A DNA stretch of 50,170 nt from Muribaculum sp. (GCA_023667055.1 JAMPAV010000010.1:1-50170), one strand, 5' to 3'. Positions 7,705 to 16,042 are shown, numbered from the stretch's first letter. Notes: a model not told the origin generated them from the sequence alone. A program made the numbers and translations.

Positions 7705-10155
7705 ATGGCAACACCCCGGACACCGAATCAGAAGAAACAATACGCCCAACTTAATATCCGGTTGGCAAAGTATGGCAAACTTGTGGAGCAACTTTACGAG
7801 AAATTCAATCGTGAGGCCGCCAAGATCGCCATGCGCACTGACTACGACCCTGATGCAGGCAAGATGTTTCATTTCCAGGATTTCCCCCAGACACGGGATG
7901 CTGTGCAAAAATTGCTTTTGGAGTATATGAGCGATATGACCGGGACTATCAACCGCACAACGTCTATTGAATGGGAAAACAGCAATGAGTTTCAGGATTT
8001 GGTTGCCAACAAGGTGTTGAAAGCATACGGAGTCAAGGCAAAGGATGGCACGGAGTATGAGCGGTATTTCCAAGTCAACTCCGACCATCTGAAAGCGTTT
8101 CAGACACGCACCGTCAATGGCATGAACCTCTCTCGCCGTGTGTGGAATCTGAAAGAGCAATACAAGCAGGAACTTGAAATGGGTCTGTCGGTAGGGATTG
8201 AGAAAGGCGTGTCGGCTGCATCGCTCGCAAAGCAGATGAAGCAATACCTCAATGAACCCGACAAACTCTTCCGGCGTGTCCGCGACAAGTTTGGCAACCT
8301 CCAGCTATCGAAGAATGCCAAGGCCTATCATCCCGGACGTGGTGTGTATCGCTCTTCATTCAAGAATGCGATGCGTCTCACTCGCTCGGAGACGAACATG
8401 GCATATCGCACTGCGGAACAGACCCGGTGGCGGCAATTTGATTTCGTGGTTGGCTATGAGATAAAATTGAGCCAGAGCCACCCTTGCGAAGATGTCTGCG
8501 ACACTCTTGCCGGAAAATATCCAAAAGATTTCGTCTGGACCGGATGGCATCCGATGGATCTCTGCTATTGTGTCTCCATACTCAAAACGCAGGACGAGTT
8601 TTGGCGTGACCTCGGAGAGGAAAATCCGGGTAAAAGCGAAAATGAGGTGACTGATGTTCCCGAAGCGTTCAAGAATTGGGTCAAGGATAATGAAGAACGC
8701 ATAGAGACCGCAGAAAAACGCGGTACACAACCGTATTTCATTCGGGATAATAAAGAATATATCCAAGGCATATTGAAGCCAAGAGACGACAAATCTGACG
8801 CAAATAATAACAATGCTCCGCAGGAGGTAAAGAAAACGGTATTGGAGATTGCCGCAGAACGACACGCAGCAAGAACATTGGATGATGTCGATAGAATACA
8901 AAGGAACTGGAATGGAAAACTCATACGCGACCTTGATTCATTGTCCGATAGGGTTGTCGGTTTTCGCGATACTAATTTCGCTGACTTAATGGAATTGCTT
9001 CGCGAGGAGAATAGAATATCCGACTACAGTGCATTTAAAGCCGATTACATACGTACAAAAAAATATCTGAATGATTGGATAGAGCGTGAAACGGCATTGG
9101 CACGCAAGATGATGCAAGGAAATCCCGCTTTTGCGAAAAATATGAATGAACTTGCCAAGAAACTCGGTATCAAGCAGGGCGAGTATATGACATTCCATGA
9201 AGCAAATGAATTGCGCGGTAATCCGAATTATGCCAGAAGTTCTGCATATCGCGTCAACTGTCAGACATGTGTTGTGGTTCACGAATTACGCCGCCGTGGA
9301 TTCAATGTAGAAGCTCTTGCAAATACGAAGGGCAGTTGGTTAGAGAAATTGTCGCATAAGACCAATGAGATATGGAGAAATGCCGGAGGTAGCATTCCTG
9401 TTAAAAGAATCATAGGAATCAATGCGAAAAATAGAAAACAGCTTATCTCAGAACTGGAATCTTCAATTACGGAAGACGGCCGTTATCATGTGGATTGGAC
9501 TTGGAACTCTCAAAGCAAGAGTCTTAAAGGGCATATCATCACTCTTGAAAAGATTGGGGGCGTAATTCGCTATTATGACCCACAAAACGGCAAGGTGATT
9601 GATAATTTTTACGATTATATTGCCAATATAAAACTTAATCGTGGCATACGTTTGCTCCGCGTAGATAACCTACGCATCAACGCCGAATACGCATCGCATA
9701 TTCTCGGCAAGAGCGGAAGCAAGGCATTTGGTGGTGTGATAGGGAAAGGCGGCATAAGTGGTAAGGTTTCATACAAAGAACAAGATGAAGTATTAAAATC
9801 AGATAGATTTAAAATTCATGAAGACAATACTCCTTATTCAAATCTTAAGTCCGGTTTATTAAAACGACAGGGCAGGTCTCGAAAATTCTTACTCAAACAT
9901 TGTTATAAATTAGAATCAATAGAAGCAGCAGAATACATCTGGGAACACCCTGAAGAATTAAAGTTCAAACGTAGAAGCGAACTTGGCGAAAACAAAGATA
10001 TGTCTTTGCAAAAGAATATCAACAATATTGAAAGCAAAAAAAAGAGAGGTGTACAATACTACAATGAATATACGTTTGAATATAAAGGCAAGGAGTGGCA
10101 GATTGGTATGGAAGTTCATAAGAAAGGATTTGAACAGATGTATTACATAAAATAA
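7705..10155 (+). CDS. MuF head protein with C-terminal papain-fold and BECR-like toxin domains
   Basis: An 816-residue protein. Residues about 130-295 are the phage Mu F-like head morphogenesis domain, including the Cys/His cluster HPCEDVC (259-265) and HPMDLCYC (282-289). After a linker, residues about 500-680 look like a papain-fold toxin (Tox-PL/Papain_fold_toxin_1): NCQTC (518-522, Cys), KGHIIT (608-613, His610) and YDPQNGK (624-630, Asp625) supply a Cys-His-Asp set. Residues about 735-816 (FKRRSELGENKDMS, KRGVQYYNEYTFEYKGKEW, MEVHKKGFEQMYYI) resemble BECR-fold phage nucleases. MuF-toxin fusions are known polymorphic toxins thought to be carried in the virion. Two different cargo domains in one protein is less usual. 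Confidence 0.85.
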   Translation: MATPRTPNQKKQYAQLNIRLAKYGKLVEQLYEKFNREAAKIAMRTDYDPDAGKMFHFQDFPQTRDAVQKLLLEYMSDMTGTINRTTSIEWENSNEFQDLVANKVLKAYGVKAKDGTEYERYFQVNSDHLKAFQTRTVNGMNLSRRVWNLKEQYKQELEMGLSVGIEKGVSAASLAKQMKQYLNEPDKLFRRVRDKFGNLQLSKNAKAYHPGRGVYRSSFKNAMRLTRSETNMAYRTAEQTRWRQFDFVVGYEIKLSQSHPCEDVCDTLAGKYPKDFVWTGWHPMDLCYCVSILKTQDEFWRDLGEENPGKSENEVTDVPEAFKNWVKDNEERIETAEKRGTQPYFIRDNKEYIQGILKPRDDKSDANNNNAPQEVKKTVLEIAAERHAARTLDDVDRIQRNWNGKLIRDLDSLSDRVVGFRDTNFADLMELLREENRISDYSAFKADYIRTKKYLNDWIERETALARKMMQGNPAFAKNMNELAKKLGIKQGEYMTFHEANELRGNPNYARSSAYRVNCQTCVVVHELRRRGFNVEALANTKGSWLEKLSHKTNEIWRNAGGSIPVKRIIGINAKNRKQLISELESSITEDGRYHVDWTWNSQSKSLKGHIITLEKIGGVIRYYDPQNGKVIDNFYDYIANIKLNRGIRLLRVDNLRINAEYASHILGKSGSKAFGGVIGKGGISGKVSYKEQDEVLKSDRFKIHEDNTPYSNLKSGLLKRQGRSRKFLLKHCYKLESIEAAEYIWEHPEELKFKRRSELGENKDMSLQKNINNIESKKKRGVQYYNEYTFEYKGKEWQIGMEVHKKGFEQMYYIK

Positions 10156-10218
10156 ATAGAGTTGTTACTTGGTAATTTAATACCCGGCAGTCACTCCCGC
10201 CATAGCACCAACTCTATT
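10148..10218 (-). ncRNA. Candidate small RNA 2 (minus strand, three-way junction)
   Basis: A minus-strand promoter (TTTG 10253-10256, 20 bases, TAATTTTG 10225-10232) places the start near 10218. From there runs a compact RNA. A perfect 10-pair closing stem (10155-10164 with 10209-10218) encloses two hairpins: GGCGG/CUGCC with loop GAGUGA, and GGUA/UACC. The 3' flank on the minus strand is T-rich (TTATTTTAT). It touches the MuF stop codon and is antisense to the leader of the 10258 gene. Confidence 0.6.
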
Positions 10219-10224
10219 GTATCG

Positions 10225-10256
10225 CAAAATTAATATAATTCTATCAATAAAACAAA
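10225..10256 (-). promoter_or_regulatory. Consensus minus-strand promoter for small RNA 2
   Basis: On the minus strand TTTG, 20 bases, TAATTTTG. The arrangement copies that in front of small RNA 1. Confidence 0.75.
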
Positions 10257-10257
10257 T

Positions 10258-10482
10258 ATGACACTTGAAAATATTATAAAATTCGCCCAAAAGAGCATTT
10301 ATGACACTGCTAAATACATTGGCAAGTGGAATGAGTATGCAATTTATGAACCTGGCTTTAATGACGATGAACCAAGGTTTATCGGCTTCCCATCTTTTAT
10401 CCTCGTCAAAGGTGAATCAATCCGTTGGAACGAGGATTGGGAAGAGAGCCGGGCGATTATGCAAGCCTTGTACAAGCAATAA
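10258..10482 (+). CDS. Small acidic protein downstream of the MuF toxin (possible immunity protein)
   Basis: A 74-residue soluble protein, rich in aromatic and acidic residues (YEPGFNDDEPRFIGFPSF, RWNEDWEES). I do not recognise a family. Small acidic proteins directly after a toxin-tailed gene are often immunity proteins, so that role is plausible but rests on position and composition only. Its 3' end overlaps the convergent minus-strand gene by 26 bases. A minus-strand RNA promoter lies in its leader. Confidence 0.55.
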   Translation: MTLENIIKFAQKSIYDTAKYIGKWNEYAIYEPGFNDDEPRFIGFPSFILVKGESIRWNEDWEESRAIMQALYKQ

Positions 10483-10792
10483 ACAATGCGGCTATTGCCG
10501 CCAATGCGGCGACTATGGCGGCTATTGCACCGACTTTGCTCCAATCTATAGGATTACGTAGATTGGGGTTTTCTATAAGGTATGACCTACCGTTATGGGA
10601 TAGTTTTACCGCTTCGTAATCACCTCCCTCTATCCATGCCACATTGGCCATATCCTTACTTTCAAGGGAACGCAACGCCCGGCATACCTGACTCCTTGCC
10701 AAAGTGTCAAGAGAATCCGCGCCATGGCTATTAAGTATATTAAGTAATAACAAGCACTTTTTCTCAATTTTAGATAACTTTATGCGTTCCAT
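10457..10792 (-). CDS. Winged-helix-like membrane-anchored small protein
   Basis: A 111-residue protein. Residues about 5-80 are a compact helical region with winged-helix character (KIEKKCLLLLNILNSHGA, VCRALRSLESKDMANVAW, VKLSHNGRSYLIEN), and residues about 88-108 are an Ala/Ile-rich membrane helix that ends the protein. It is transcribed against the head genes. A -7 element TAAGTTTG (10797-10804, minus) ends four bases before its ATG, suggesting a nearly leaderless transcript. Tail-anchored proteins like this in prophages can be superinfection-exclusion or immunity factors; here the function is unknown. Confidence 0.65.
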   Translation of the reverse strand: MERIKLSKIEKKCLLLLNILNSHGADSLDTLARSQVCRALRSLESKDMANVAWIEGGDYEAVKLSHNGRSYLIENPNLRNPIDWSKVGAIAAIVAALAAIAALFIACTRLA

Positions 10793-10796
10793 ACCG

Positions 10797-10804
10797 CAAA
10801 CTTA
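10797..10804 (-). promoter_or_regulatory. -7 element for the 10457-10792 gene
   Basis: TAAGTTTG on the minus strand, four bases before the start codon. A TTTG exists upstream but with a 17-base spacer, shorter than the usual 19-20. Confidence 0.5.
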
Positions 10805-10810
10805 GTTTCT

Positions 10811-11206
10811 TCATCGCTCCTCAAATTGTAAGATTGCATTTCTGCGCTCGTATTCTGTATCACTCTCCATTAGACGTCTGAACTCTTGTTTCATCATCAT
10901 ATCGCCAAAAGAAGGTTGATAAATTTTTACTCCTTCCAGTTTCCAACCATGATTCTGTAAATCCTGTATAAGGGTGTTGTCTTCAATACAGCACTCTATA
11001 TAGAGTTGGAAATGTTCATAAAACTGAGTCACAACGTCATTGATGTCTTCTCCTGTTGAAGTGATGTCAAGTGCAGGGCAATATGCGATGTACATGCCGT
11101 CTGCTTCATAGATGTAATATTGAATATTAAACCTATGCTTGCGTGTGCTTTCGTAACATTCGGCTTGTAAGGTTACTTCATGATTTACTTCTTCTTCCAT
11201 ACACAT
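10811..11206 (-). CDS. HicB-like protein
   Basis: A 131-residue protein whose middle (YYIYEADGMYIAYCPALDITSTGEDINDVVTQFYEHF, about residues 30-68) matches the HicB partial RNase H fold with its AYCPALD signature. HicB antitoxins normally neutralise HicA RNases; no hicA gene is next to it and there is no obvious DNA-binding tail. An alternative ATG lies two codons in. It shares strand with the membrane protein at 10457-10792, so both form an inverted accessory block (moron) inside the head genes. Confidence 0.7.
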   Translation of the reverse strand: MCMEEEVNHEVTLQAECYESTRKHRFNIQYYIYEADGMYIAYCPALDITSTGEDINDVVTQFYEHFQLYIECCIEDNTLIQDLQNHGWKLEGVKIYQPSFGDMMMKQEFRRLMESDTEYERRNAILQFEER

Positions 11207-11517
11207 ATAACGAACAATTACTACAGATATTTTGCATATTAATTAAAGATTGGAATATAACTAACGGCCATTTGTCACATCATGTTCTGCACTTTGACTT
11301 ATATGTTTTCACATATAAGAATTATTTATATTTGTTTTGCAATCATTTAAATTAATCGAACATAAAAGAAGTGCTGATATTAAAATAATATAATATCACT
11401 ATTGACAGTAGATTACATTAGCATATTTTAATAAAAATCATTTGACTCGGAATTTTTTTAATTATTTTATGTTTATATTAAAAACATTTACTATCTTTGT
11501 GGCAAAATAATGAAAAC
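11207..11517. other. AT-rich spacer with promoter and small palindrome
   Basis: I see no gene in these 311 bases. An 8-base inverted repeat (CTTATATG 11298-11305, CATATAAG 11312-11319) lies in the middle. At the right is a -7 element TATCTTTG (11492-11499) 18 bases before the scaffold ATG, giving the capsid genes their own promoter after the inverted accessory block. Confidence 0.6.
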
Positions 11518-12252
11518 ATGACTATCAAAGAACGTATAGCAAAGAGGTTGAAACCAAAAGTGAAGCAGTTTGGGTTCAGCAAGAAAGTGTTTAAGAGTGT
11601 CGCCGCCAAGGTTGCCGACAAACTTGAAGACATTGATGAAAATGCTTCAGAGGAAGACATCAACTCCAAAGTGGATGATGCCATTGAGGAAATCATGCCA
11701 TTCCTTGCCTTAGCCCAGTCCACTGCCAACGAGCAGTTGTCGGAATGGAAAAAAGGTCAGCAAAAGAACGATGAAAACGATGATGATGACGATGATGATT
11801 CAGAAGATGATGATACATCCGAAACAAATCGCAGCCGTTCGACCAAATCCAATCGTTCCAAGAATGCGAATAACGGAAACTATGGTCAGTCAAAGGAGAT
11901 GAAAGAAATGATGGCCGCTATCAAGGCTCTTACCAATGAGGTTTCCTCACTGAAAGCCGGTAAGACAGCCGACACGCGTCGTGGCAAACTTGAATCCCTT
12001 CTGAAAGACACAGGTGTATTCGGTAAACGCACCCTCAAAAACTTCTCTAAGATGAATTTCAACGACGATGACGAATTTGAGGAATATCTCTCGGAAATCG
12101 AGGAAGATTTGAAGGCTTACAACCAGGAACGAGCCGATGCCGGGCTTTCGACAGCAGGCAATCCTCCCGGCGGCAAGGGTGGTGGTAAGCAAGAGAGCAA
12201 AGAAGAGGGGTTCACCGATGCTGATATTGACAGAATCATGGCGAACTTCTAA
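11518..12252 (+). CDS. Putative capsid scaffolding protein
   Basis: A 244-residue, highly charged, mostly helical protein with a run of Asp/Glu in the middle (about residues 83-95), a Ser/Arg/Asn linker, a coiled helix (EMKEMMAAIKALTNEVSSLK) and an acidic tail ending DADIDRIMANF. Its place between MuF and capsid, its composition and its length fit a scaffolding protein that shapes the procapsid. I start at ATG 11518; an upstream in-frame GTG at 11497 overlaps the promoter element. Confidence 0.7.
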   Translation: MTIKERIAKRLKPKVKQFGFSKKVFKSVAAKVADKLEDIDENASEEDINSKVDDAIEEIMPFLALAQSTANEQLSEWKKGQQKNDENDDDDDDDSEDDDTSETNRSRSTKSNRSKNANNGNYGQSKEMKEMMAAIKALTNEVSSLKAGKTADTRRGKLESLLKDTGVFGKRTLKNFSKMNFNDDDEFEEYLSEIEEDLKAYNQERADAGLSTAGNPPGGKGGGKQESKEEGFTDADIDRIMANF

Positions 12253-12279
12253 TTATTCATCAATCTAAAAAAGTTTGAA

Positions 12280-12675
12280 ATGCCAAACATCTTAAAACAG
12301 GACACTCAGGAGTATTCCGATGGTCTTGAATCAATCCTGATTCGCAGAAAGGGTGGCCGCATAATAGGCGGTTGCATCCTTGATCTTTCGGAATGGTCGG
12401 AAGATACAGTCAGGGGCGGGCATATAGTAATCAAGAAAGAGACCGACGGCATAACAGCCTACAAACCCAATGAGGCCGCCGACGGCAAGTTTTCTGCTAT
12501 TCCCACAGGGTGGGAGTATGCCGGGGTTCTTGTCCGCTCCGTAAGCAAGACTAATCCTTTTGCCGCAGTTCAGTATGACGGTGAAATCAACGACAAGGCC
12601 ATGCCTTATTCAATCGAGGACATCAAAGCCGATTTAAAAACCGCGCTTCCCTCGCTTTATTTCATGCACGACTAA
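12280..12675 (+). CDS. Putative head decoration protein
   Basis: A 131-residue soluble beta-rich protein between scaffold and capsid. The pattern (short N-terminal arm, GGRIIGGCILDLSEW, VIKKETDGITAYKPNEAADGKFSAIPTGWEYAGVLVRSVSK) fits small capsid-stabilising decoration proteins encoded at this place in many siphophages. No catalytic motif. The role is mainly inferred from position. Confidence 0.6.
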   Translation: MPNILKQDTQEYSDGLESILIRRKGGRIIGGCILDLSEWSEDTVRGGHIVIKKETDGITAYKPNEAADGKFSAIPTGWEYAGVLVRSVSKTNPFAAVQYDGEINDKAMPYSIEDIKADLKTALPSLYFMHD

Positions 12676-12691
12676 AAGATAGTAAAGAATT

Positions 12692-13558
12692 ATGGAAGCA
12701 TCACAATTTGTGAATCTTTTCGCGAGAATATATCCCAGGTTGCAGACGTTTGTCGAAAAGGAGCGTGGTTCTGAAAACGGCGGCAAACAGCGCACTTATC
12801 TTCACAAGACCATGCTCCGCAAGGTTTTCTCGCCTGACGGCAAATATGCCACCGGCTCTGTCGATACCACGTATGTAAAGGCGGATATGGTGTCGCCAAA
12901 CTCTCCGCTCCCTATCAAGAGCCGCCCGAAGATTGCAACCGCATCCGGAAAACTGCCGAAGCACGGCATGATTAAAAACCTTGAAGAGTCCGATATTGAC
13001 TCTATCAATTTCATGAAAGCGCAGGAGGATGAGATGTGGGCCCAGATTGCTGCAAAACTGGTGGATGACCCGATTGCCTGTTCCATAGGTCTTGACGAAG
13101 AGAACGAGGCAAACTTCCTTACAGCTCTCTCCGAGGGTGCTGTAGTGGTTCAGGATATGGACAGTAAGGAGGGAGACCTCCGCGTTGATTTCGGTTATCT
13201 TAAATCAAATGGTTTCGGTGTGGCAACCGCAAACACACTGACACTCGATGACATCGAGAAGGTTCTTGACTATGCCACAAGCAAAGGCGACACCCTCACA
13301 AAGATTATCATAGCAGAATCGGCTTACAAGAAACTCCGCCAGACACGCGAGGCAAAGGAACTTGTGGCAAACTACAACGGACAGTCGTTCACTGACGCTA
13401 CCCCGCTACCGACACCGACCGCCACGCGTTTTGACGAGGCTTTCGCTGACCAATATGGCGGCGTTACATTCCAGACAATCAAGCGCACCGTTTTTGAAGA
13501 AAAAACGGGAAACAGGTGCCTTTCAAGCCTTGGAATGACAACCGCGTTATTTATGTAA
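12692..13558 (+). CDS. Major capsid protein, N-terminal part (frameshifted)
   Basis: A 288-residue frame that reads as capsid protein up to about residue 271 (FEEKTGN), then runs out of frame for a few nonsense residues. The native sequence continues in the -1 frame (13516-13875). The break is at six A (13500-13505): one extra A, or a -1 slip on the AAA codon 13502-13504, would restore an about 394-residue HK97-type capsid. The family is assigned from gene order, the size of the joined product and the late-gene context. As it stands the C-terminal domain is lost unless recoding occurs. Confidence 0.75.
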   Translation: MEASQFVNLFARIYPRLQTFVEKERGSENGGKQRTYLHKTMLRKVFSPDGKYATGSVDTTYVKADMVSPNSPLPIKSRPKIATASGKLPKHGMIKNLEESDIDSINFMKAQEDEMWAQIAAKLVDDPIACSIGLDEENEANFLTALSEGAVVVQDMDSKEGDLRVDFGYLKSNGFGVATANTLTLDDIEKVLDYATSKGDTLTKIIIAESAYKKLRQTREAKELVANYNGQSFTDATPLPTPTATRFDEAFADQYGGVTFQTIKRTVFEEKTGNRCLSSLGMTTALFM

Positions 13559-13875
13559 ATAAGGATGTTGTAGGAAGTCTTGTATGGGGCAACCTTGCCG
13601 AGAAGACCGCGCCGGTTAATGGTGTGAAGTATTCTACTGTGGATGATTACAAACTCATCAGCAGTTTCCGCACTACCAATCCGCTTACTGAGTCCACCGC
13701 CGGACAGATGCGTGCGCTCACCGTCATAGAGGGTGTTGACAGCATCTATTGGCAGGATATTTCCGTAGTGGATGACCCTGCTACACGCAGTGGGGAGAGT
13801 GTTGCTCTTGCCGCCCAGTCCGCTTCCGCTCCTGCCAAGACAAGTGCCAAGAAGACCGCAACTGCAACCGAATAA
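13516..13875 (+). CDS. Major capsid protein, C-terminal part (frameshifted)
   Basis: The remaining 119 codons of the capsid reading frame. They start around VPFKPWNDNRVIYVNKDVVG and go through YWQDISVVDDPATRSGES to an Ala/Thr/Lys-rich tail. The open frame extends upstream across the A6 run, so the first codon shown (GTG 13516) is not a natural start. Upstream residues in this frame (KNGKQ) join smoothly to the preceding FEE of the other frame. No ribosome-binding site or ATG supports separate translation. Confidence 0.7.
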   Translation: MPFKPWNDNRVIYVNKDVVGSLVWGNLAEKTAPVNGVKYSTVDDYKLISSFRTTNPLTESTAGQMRALTVIEGVDSIYWQDISVVDDPATRSGESVALAAQSASAPAKTSAKKTATATE

Positions 13876-13888
13876 CCACTGAATAACG

Positions 13889-14206
13889 ATGAAGACAATC
13901 GCGCAGACTCTTGTTGATGAAATCCATTATCCATTACCTTTAGGTTTTGTAGAAAATAAACTTATGGGTCGTGGGTTGGACGGAGAGAGTGAAATCTCTG
14001 CCGAGATAATCACCGGCAATCAATTCAAAGGGGCTGTCGCGGATTGTCTCTGGTCGTTGTTGCAAGCACCCAATATTTCTGAATCCGACAAATCGGTCTC
14101 TCTTCCAAGTCAGGACTCCATTATCAAACTTGCCAATTCCTATTACAGAGAGATTGGCGAGCCGGAGAAAACCTGCGGAGAGCCGACGGTCCAGTTCGGA
14201 TGGTGA
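13889..14206 (+). CDS. Putative head-tail connector (adaptor-type, possibly DUF6706)
   Basis: A 105-residue helical protein straight after the capsid gene. It has three predicted helices and a conserved-looking middle (LMGRGLDGESEIS, KGAVADCLWSLLQAPNISESDKSVSL, IIKLANSYYREIGEPE). I associate it with DUF6706, a Bacteroidales phage family, and by place with the adaptor that docks on the portal. The function call rests on gene order. Confidence 0.65.
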   Translation: MKTIAQTLVDEIHYPLPLGFVENKLMGRGLDGESEISAEIITGNQFKGAVADCLWSLLQAPNISESDKSVSLPSQDSIIKLANSYYREIGEPEKTCGEPTVQFGW

Positions 14207-14251
14207 GATTAGAGAAGTTTGTTTTTTTGCCAGATTTATACTAAGGTTTTT

Positions 14252-14578
14252 ATGGCTGTTCTTCATTTTAAACCGAGTCGTTTGTCATACCTCGTTGCCG
14301 CTCCCGGCTACGAGGATGACAACGGCAATTATCATCCCGGAGAGCAATCTTGGGAAGGTGATATTGAATGTGGATATGCACCTGCCGGAGCAGCCAATGT
14401 AATAACTTACGAAGATGGAAGCACAGCGATATATTCCTACACCGTAACCTTGCCAACTTCTTGCAAAGATTTTGCCAAAGGAGACCGCGTGAGAATTAAA
14501 ATGCTCAACGGACTCTTGCAGGAGTTTACGGTCAAGAGTTTCATGCGCTACCAACTTCAATGCAAAATATGGATATAG
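14252..14578 (+). CDS. Putative head closure (stopper) protein
   Basis: A 108-residue beta-rich protein starting MAVLHFKPSRLSYLV; I use ATG 14252 rather than in-frame codons upstream that lack support. Blocks such as WEGDIECGYAPAG and FAKGDRVRIKMLNG look like a small barrel, as expected for stopper proteins that plug the connector. It abuts the next gene directly (stop 14578, next ATG 14579). Assignment by position. Confidence 0.6.
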   Translation: MAVLHFKPSRLSYLVAAPGYEDDNGNYHPGEQSWEGDIECGYAPAGAANVITYEDGSTAIYSYTVTLPTSCKDFAKGDRVRIKMLNGLLQEFTVKSFMRYQLQCKIWI

Positions 14579-15094
14579 ATGGCAATTCAATCAACATTCT
14601 CAATGGCTAAACTTGAAGAGTATGTGACCAAATGTAATGAAATTGCATTGGACTATACTTATCAGGCGATGGCCTATCTTGCCGAAGAATGTGTCAACCG
14701 CGTCCGCGACCGCTCCGCAGAGGAGAGTTGGATAGACCAAACCGGTAATCTTCGCTCGTCAATAGGGTATATCATTACTCAGAATGGCAAGGTGGTAACT
14801 TCCGGTGGGTTTAAACCTACTAAAACTGAAAAAGGCAATGGCAACGAGGGAAAGAGAACAGGCGAGGAATACGCCAATCTCATAGCCTCCCGGTATTCAA
14901 GCAAACCATTAGCCATGGTGGTTGTAGCCGGAATGGAGTATGCCGTATATGTGGAGGCTCGTGACAACAAGGATGTCCTTGCCAAAACAGAACTCTGGGC
15001 AAGGGACGAATGGCAGAAACGAGAACCGAAACTGAAAACAAAGATTGAGAATGCTTGGGCTAAACTTGCACAGCAAATGGAAATAGCATTATGA
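14579..15094 (+). CDS. Putative HK97 gp10-like tail completion/neck protein
   Basis: A 171-residue protein with an N-terminal helix, a WIDQTGNLRSSIGY turn near residues 44-57 and the VVVAGMEYAVYVEARDNKDVLAKTEL stretch near 115-140. Together these are the hallmark of HK97 gp10-like tail completion proteins. It overlaps the following gene by four bases (ATGA). It would join the head connector to the tail tube. Confidence 0.75.
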   Translation: MAIQSTFSMAKLEEYVTKCNEIALDYTYQAMAYLAEECVNRVRDRSAEESWIDQTGNLRSSIGYIITQNGKVVTSGGFKPTKTEKGNGNEGKRTGEEYANLIASRYSSKPLAMVVVAGMEYAVYVEARDNKDVLAKTELWARDEWQKREPKLKTKIENAWAKLAQQMEIAL

Positions 15095-15516
15095 AATCAG
15101 ATATTGAGATACAGAAGTGGCTTTATGACAAAATAAAAGGGTCGGAACTGGAAGAGGCTGTACGTCCCGGAGTTTTGAGCGACCGTGGCCGTCCGAATGG
15201 ATCGGAAGCGGAGGATATAGTCATCGCAGTGCTTGCCAACAATGGCTGCGGCCAGATACAGACTGCATACGTCAATGTCAATATCTATGTCAAAGACCAG
15301 TGGAATGAAGAAAGAAGCGCATGGGAACGCGACACCGCAAGGCTTGCCGAACTTTGCGACTTATCTAAATTCCTTTACAACTTATTTGGTGATGGCATTC
15401 GTGTGTCAGATAAGGACTCAACCCAAATGGTGCTTCCTGACGGGGCAGTCTTTCAAGACGGACACACGGAGCATTTCATCAACAACAGACTTTTCATTCA
15501 AATTTGTAACGATTAA
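15091..15516 (+). CDS. Putative tail terminator protein
   Basis: A 141-residue protein coupled to the previous gene by ATGA. The fold pattern (helix, then strands GCGQIQTAYVNVNIYVKDQW, helix ERDTARLAELCDLSKFLYNLF, then FINNRLFIQIC) fits tail terminator or gpU-like proteins located just before the tail tube. No motif fixes the call; gene order supports it. Confidence 0.6.
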   Translation: MKSDIEIQKWLYDKIKGSELEEAVRPGVLSDRGRPNGSEAEDIVIAVLANNGCGQIQTAYVNVNIYVKDQWNEERSAWERDTARLAELCDLSKFLYNLFGDGIRVSDKDSTQMVLPDGAVFQDGHTEHFINNRLFIQICND

Positions 15517-15529
15517 ATCGAAATAATTT

Positions 15530-16042
15530 ATGATACCATCATGGGGAAAACCGCGTGTTATTGCCCAATTAATAGGCAATGACGAAGCACCATATATCGA
15601 ATTTTATACTCCTGTAGAAAACAGCACACAGTTATCAACTACAAAAGGTGACAAAAAAGAAGCCAAGATAGAAGGTGGAGAAGTCGAGGCTGTTAAATAT
15701 AACAAGAATACTTATTCGCTGGCCCTTCAGATACGTATTGGCGTAGAAAGTGGCACAACCATACGCAAAAAGCCGATAGTAGATGCAGATGGCGTGATAG
15801 ACGGCGAATATAGATTATGGGTTCAACCGGAAACTCCTAACGGTCTTGGTATGCATATGGAAACATGTCATATTTCGGTGGAGGATGCCTTTACCTCGGA
15901 AGACGGTATTTTACTCACCTATACTTTCGATGCGCTCAAAGCAAATGGTCGCGACCAAGTAGAATGGGGTACGGTAGAAATCACCGGCGAATATCTCAAA
16001 CCTACAGCCGTTAAATTCACTGAAAAAGCCGAAGCTGCCTAA
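15530..16042 (+). CDS. Major tail tube protein
   Basis: A 170-residue beta-rich protein starting MIPSWGKPRVIAQL, with an ENSTQLSTTKGDKKEAKIEGGEVEAV segment typical of tail tube loops in Bacteroidales siphophages and a C-terminal DQVEWGTVEITGEYL strand. It is the last clearly complete tail gene in the element. After it the normal series (chaperone pair, tape measure, distal tail, fibres) is missing except for part of the chaperone. Confidence 0.75.
   Translation: MIPSWGKPRVIAQLIGNDEAPYIEFYTPVENSTQLSTTKGDKKEAKIEGGEVEAVKYNKNTYSLALQIRIGVESGTTIRKKPIVDADGVIDGEYRLWVQPETPNGLGMHMETCHISVEDAFTSEDGILLTYTFDALKANGRDQVEWGTVEITGEYLKPTAVKFTEKAEAA

Noticed and set aside
10811..11206. A complete HicAB toxin-antitoxin pair
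   Set aside because: No HicA-like frame lies on either side of the HicB-like gene.
13500..13506. AAAAAAC as a classical two-codon -1 frameshift heptamer in the capsid gene
   Set aside because: The zero frame reads GAA AAA ACG, so only the P-site Lys codon can re-pair after slipping. A simple slip or lost base is possible, but not the textbook tandem slip. No downstream pseudoknot was evident.
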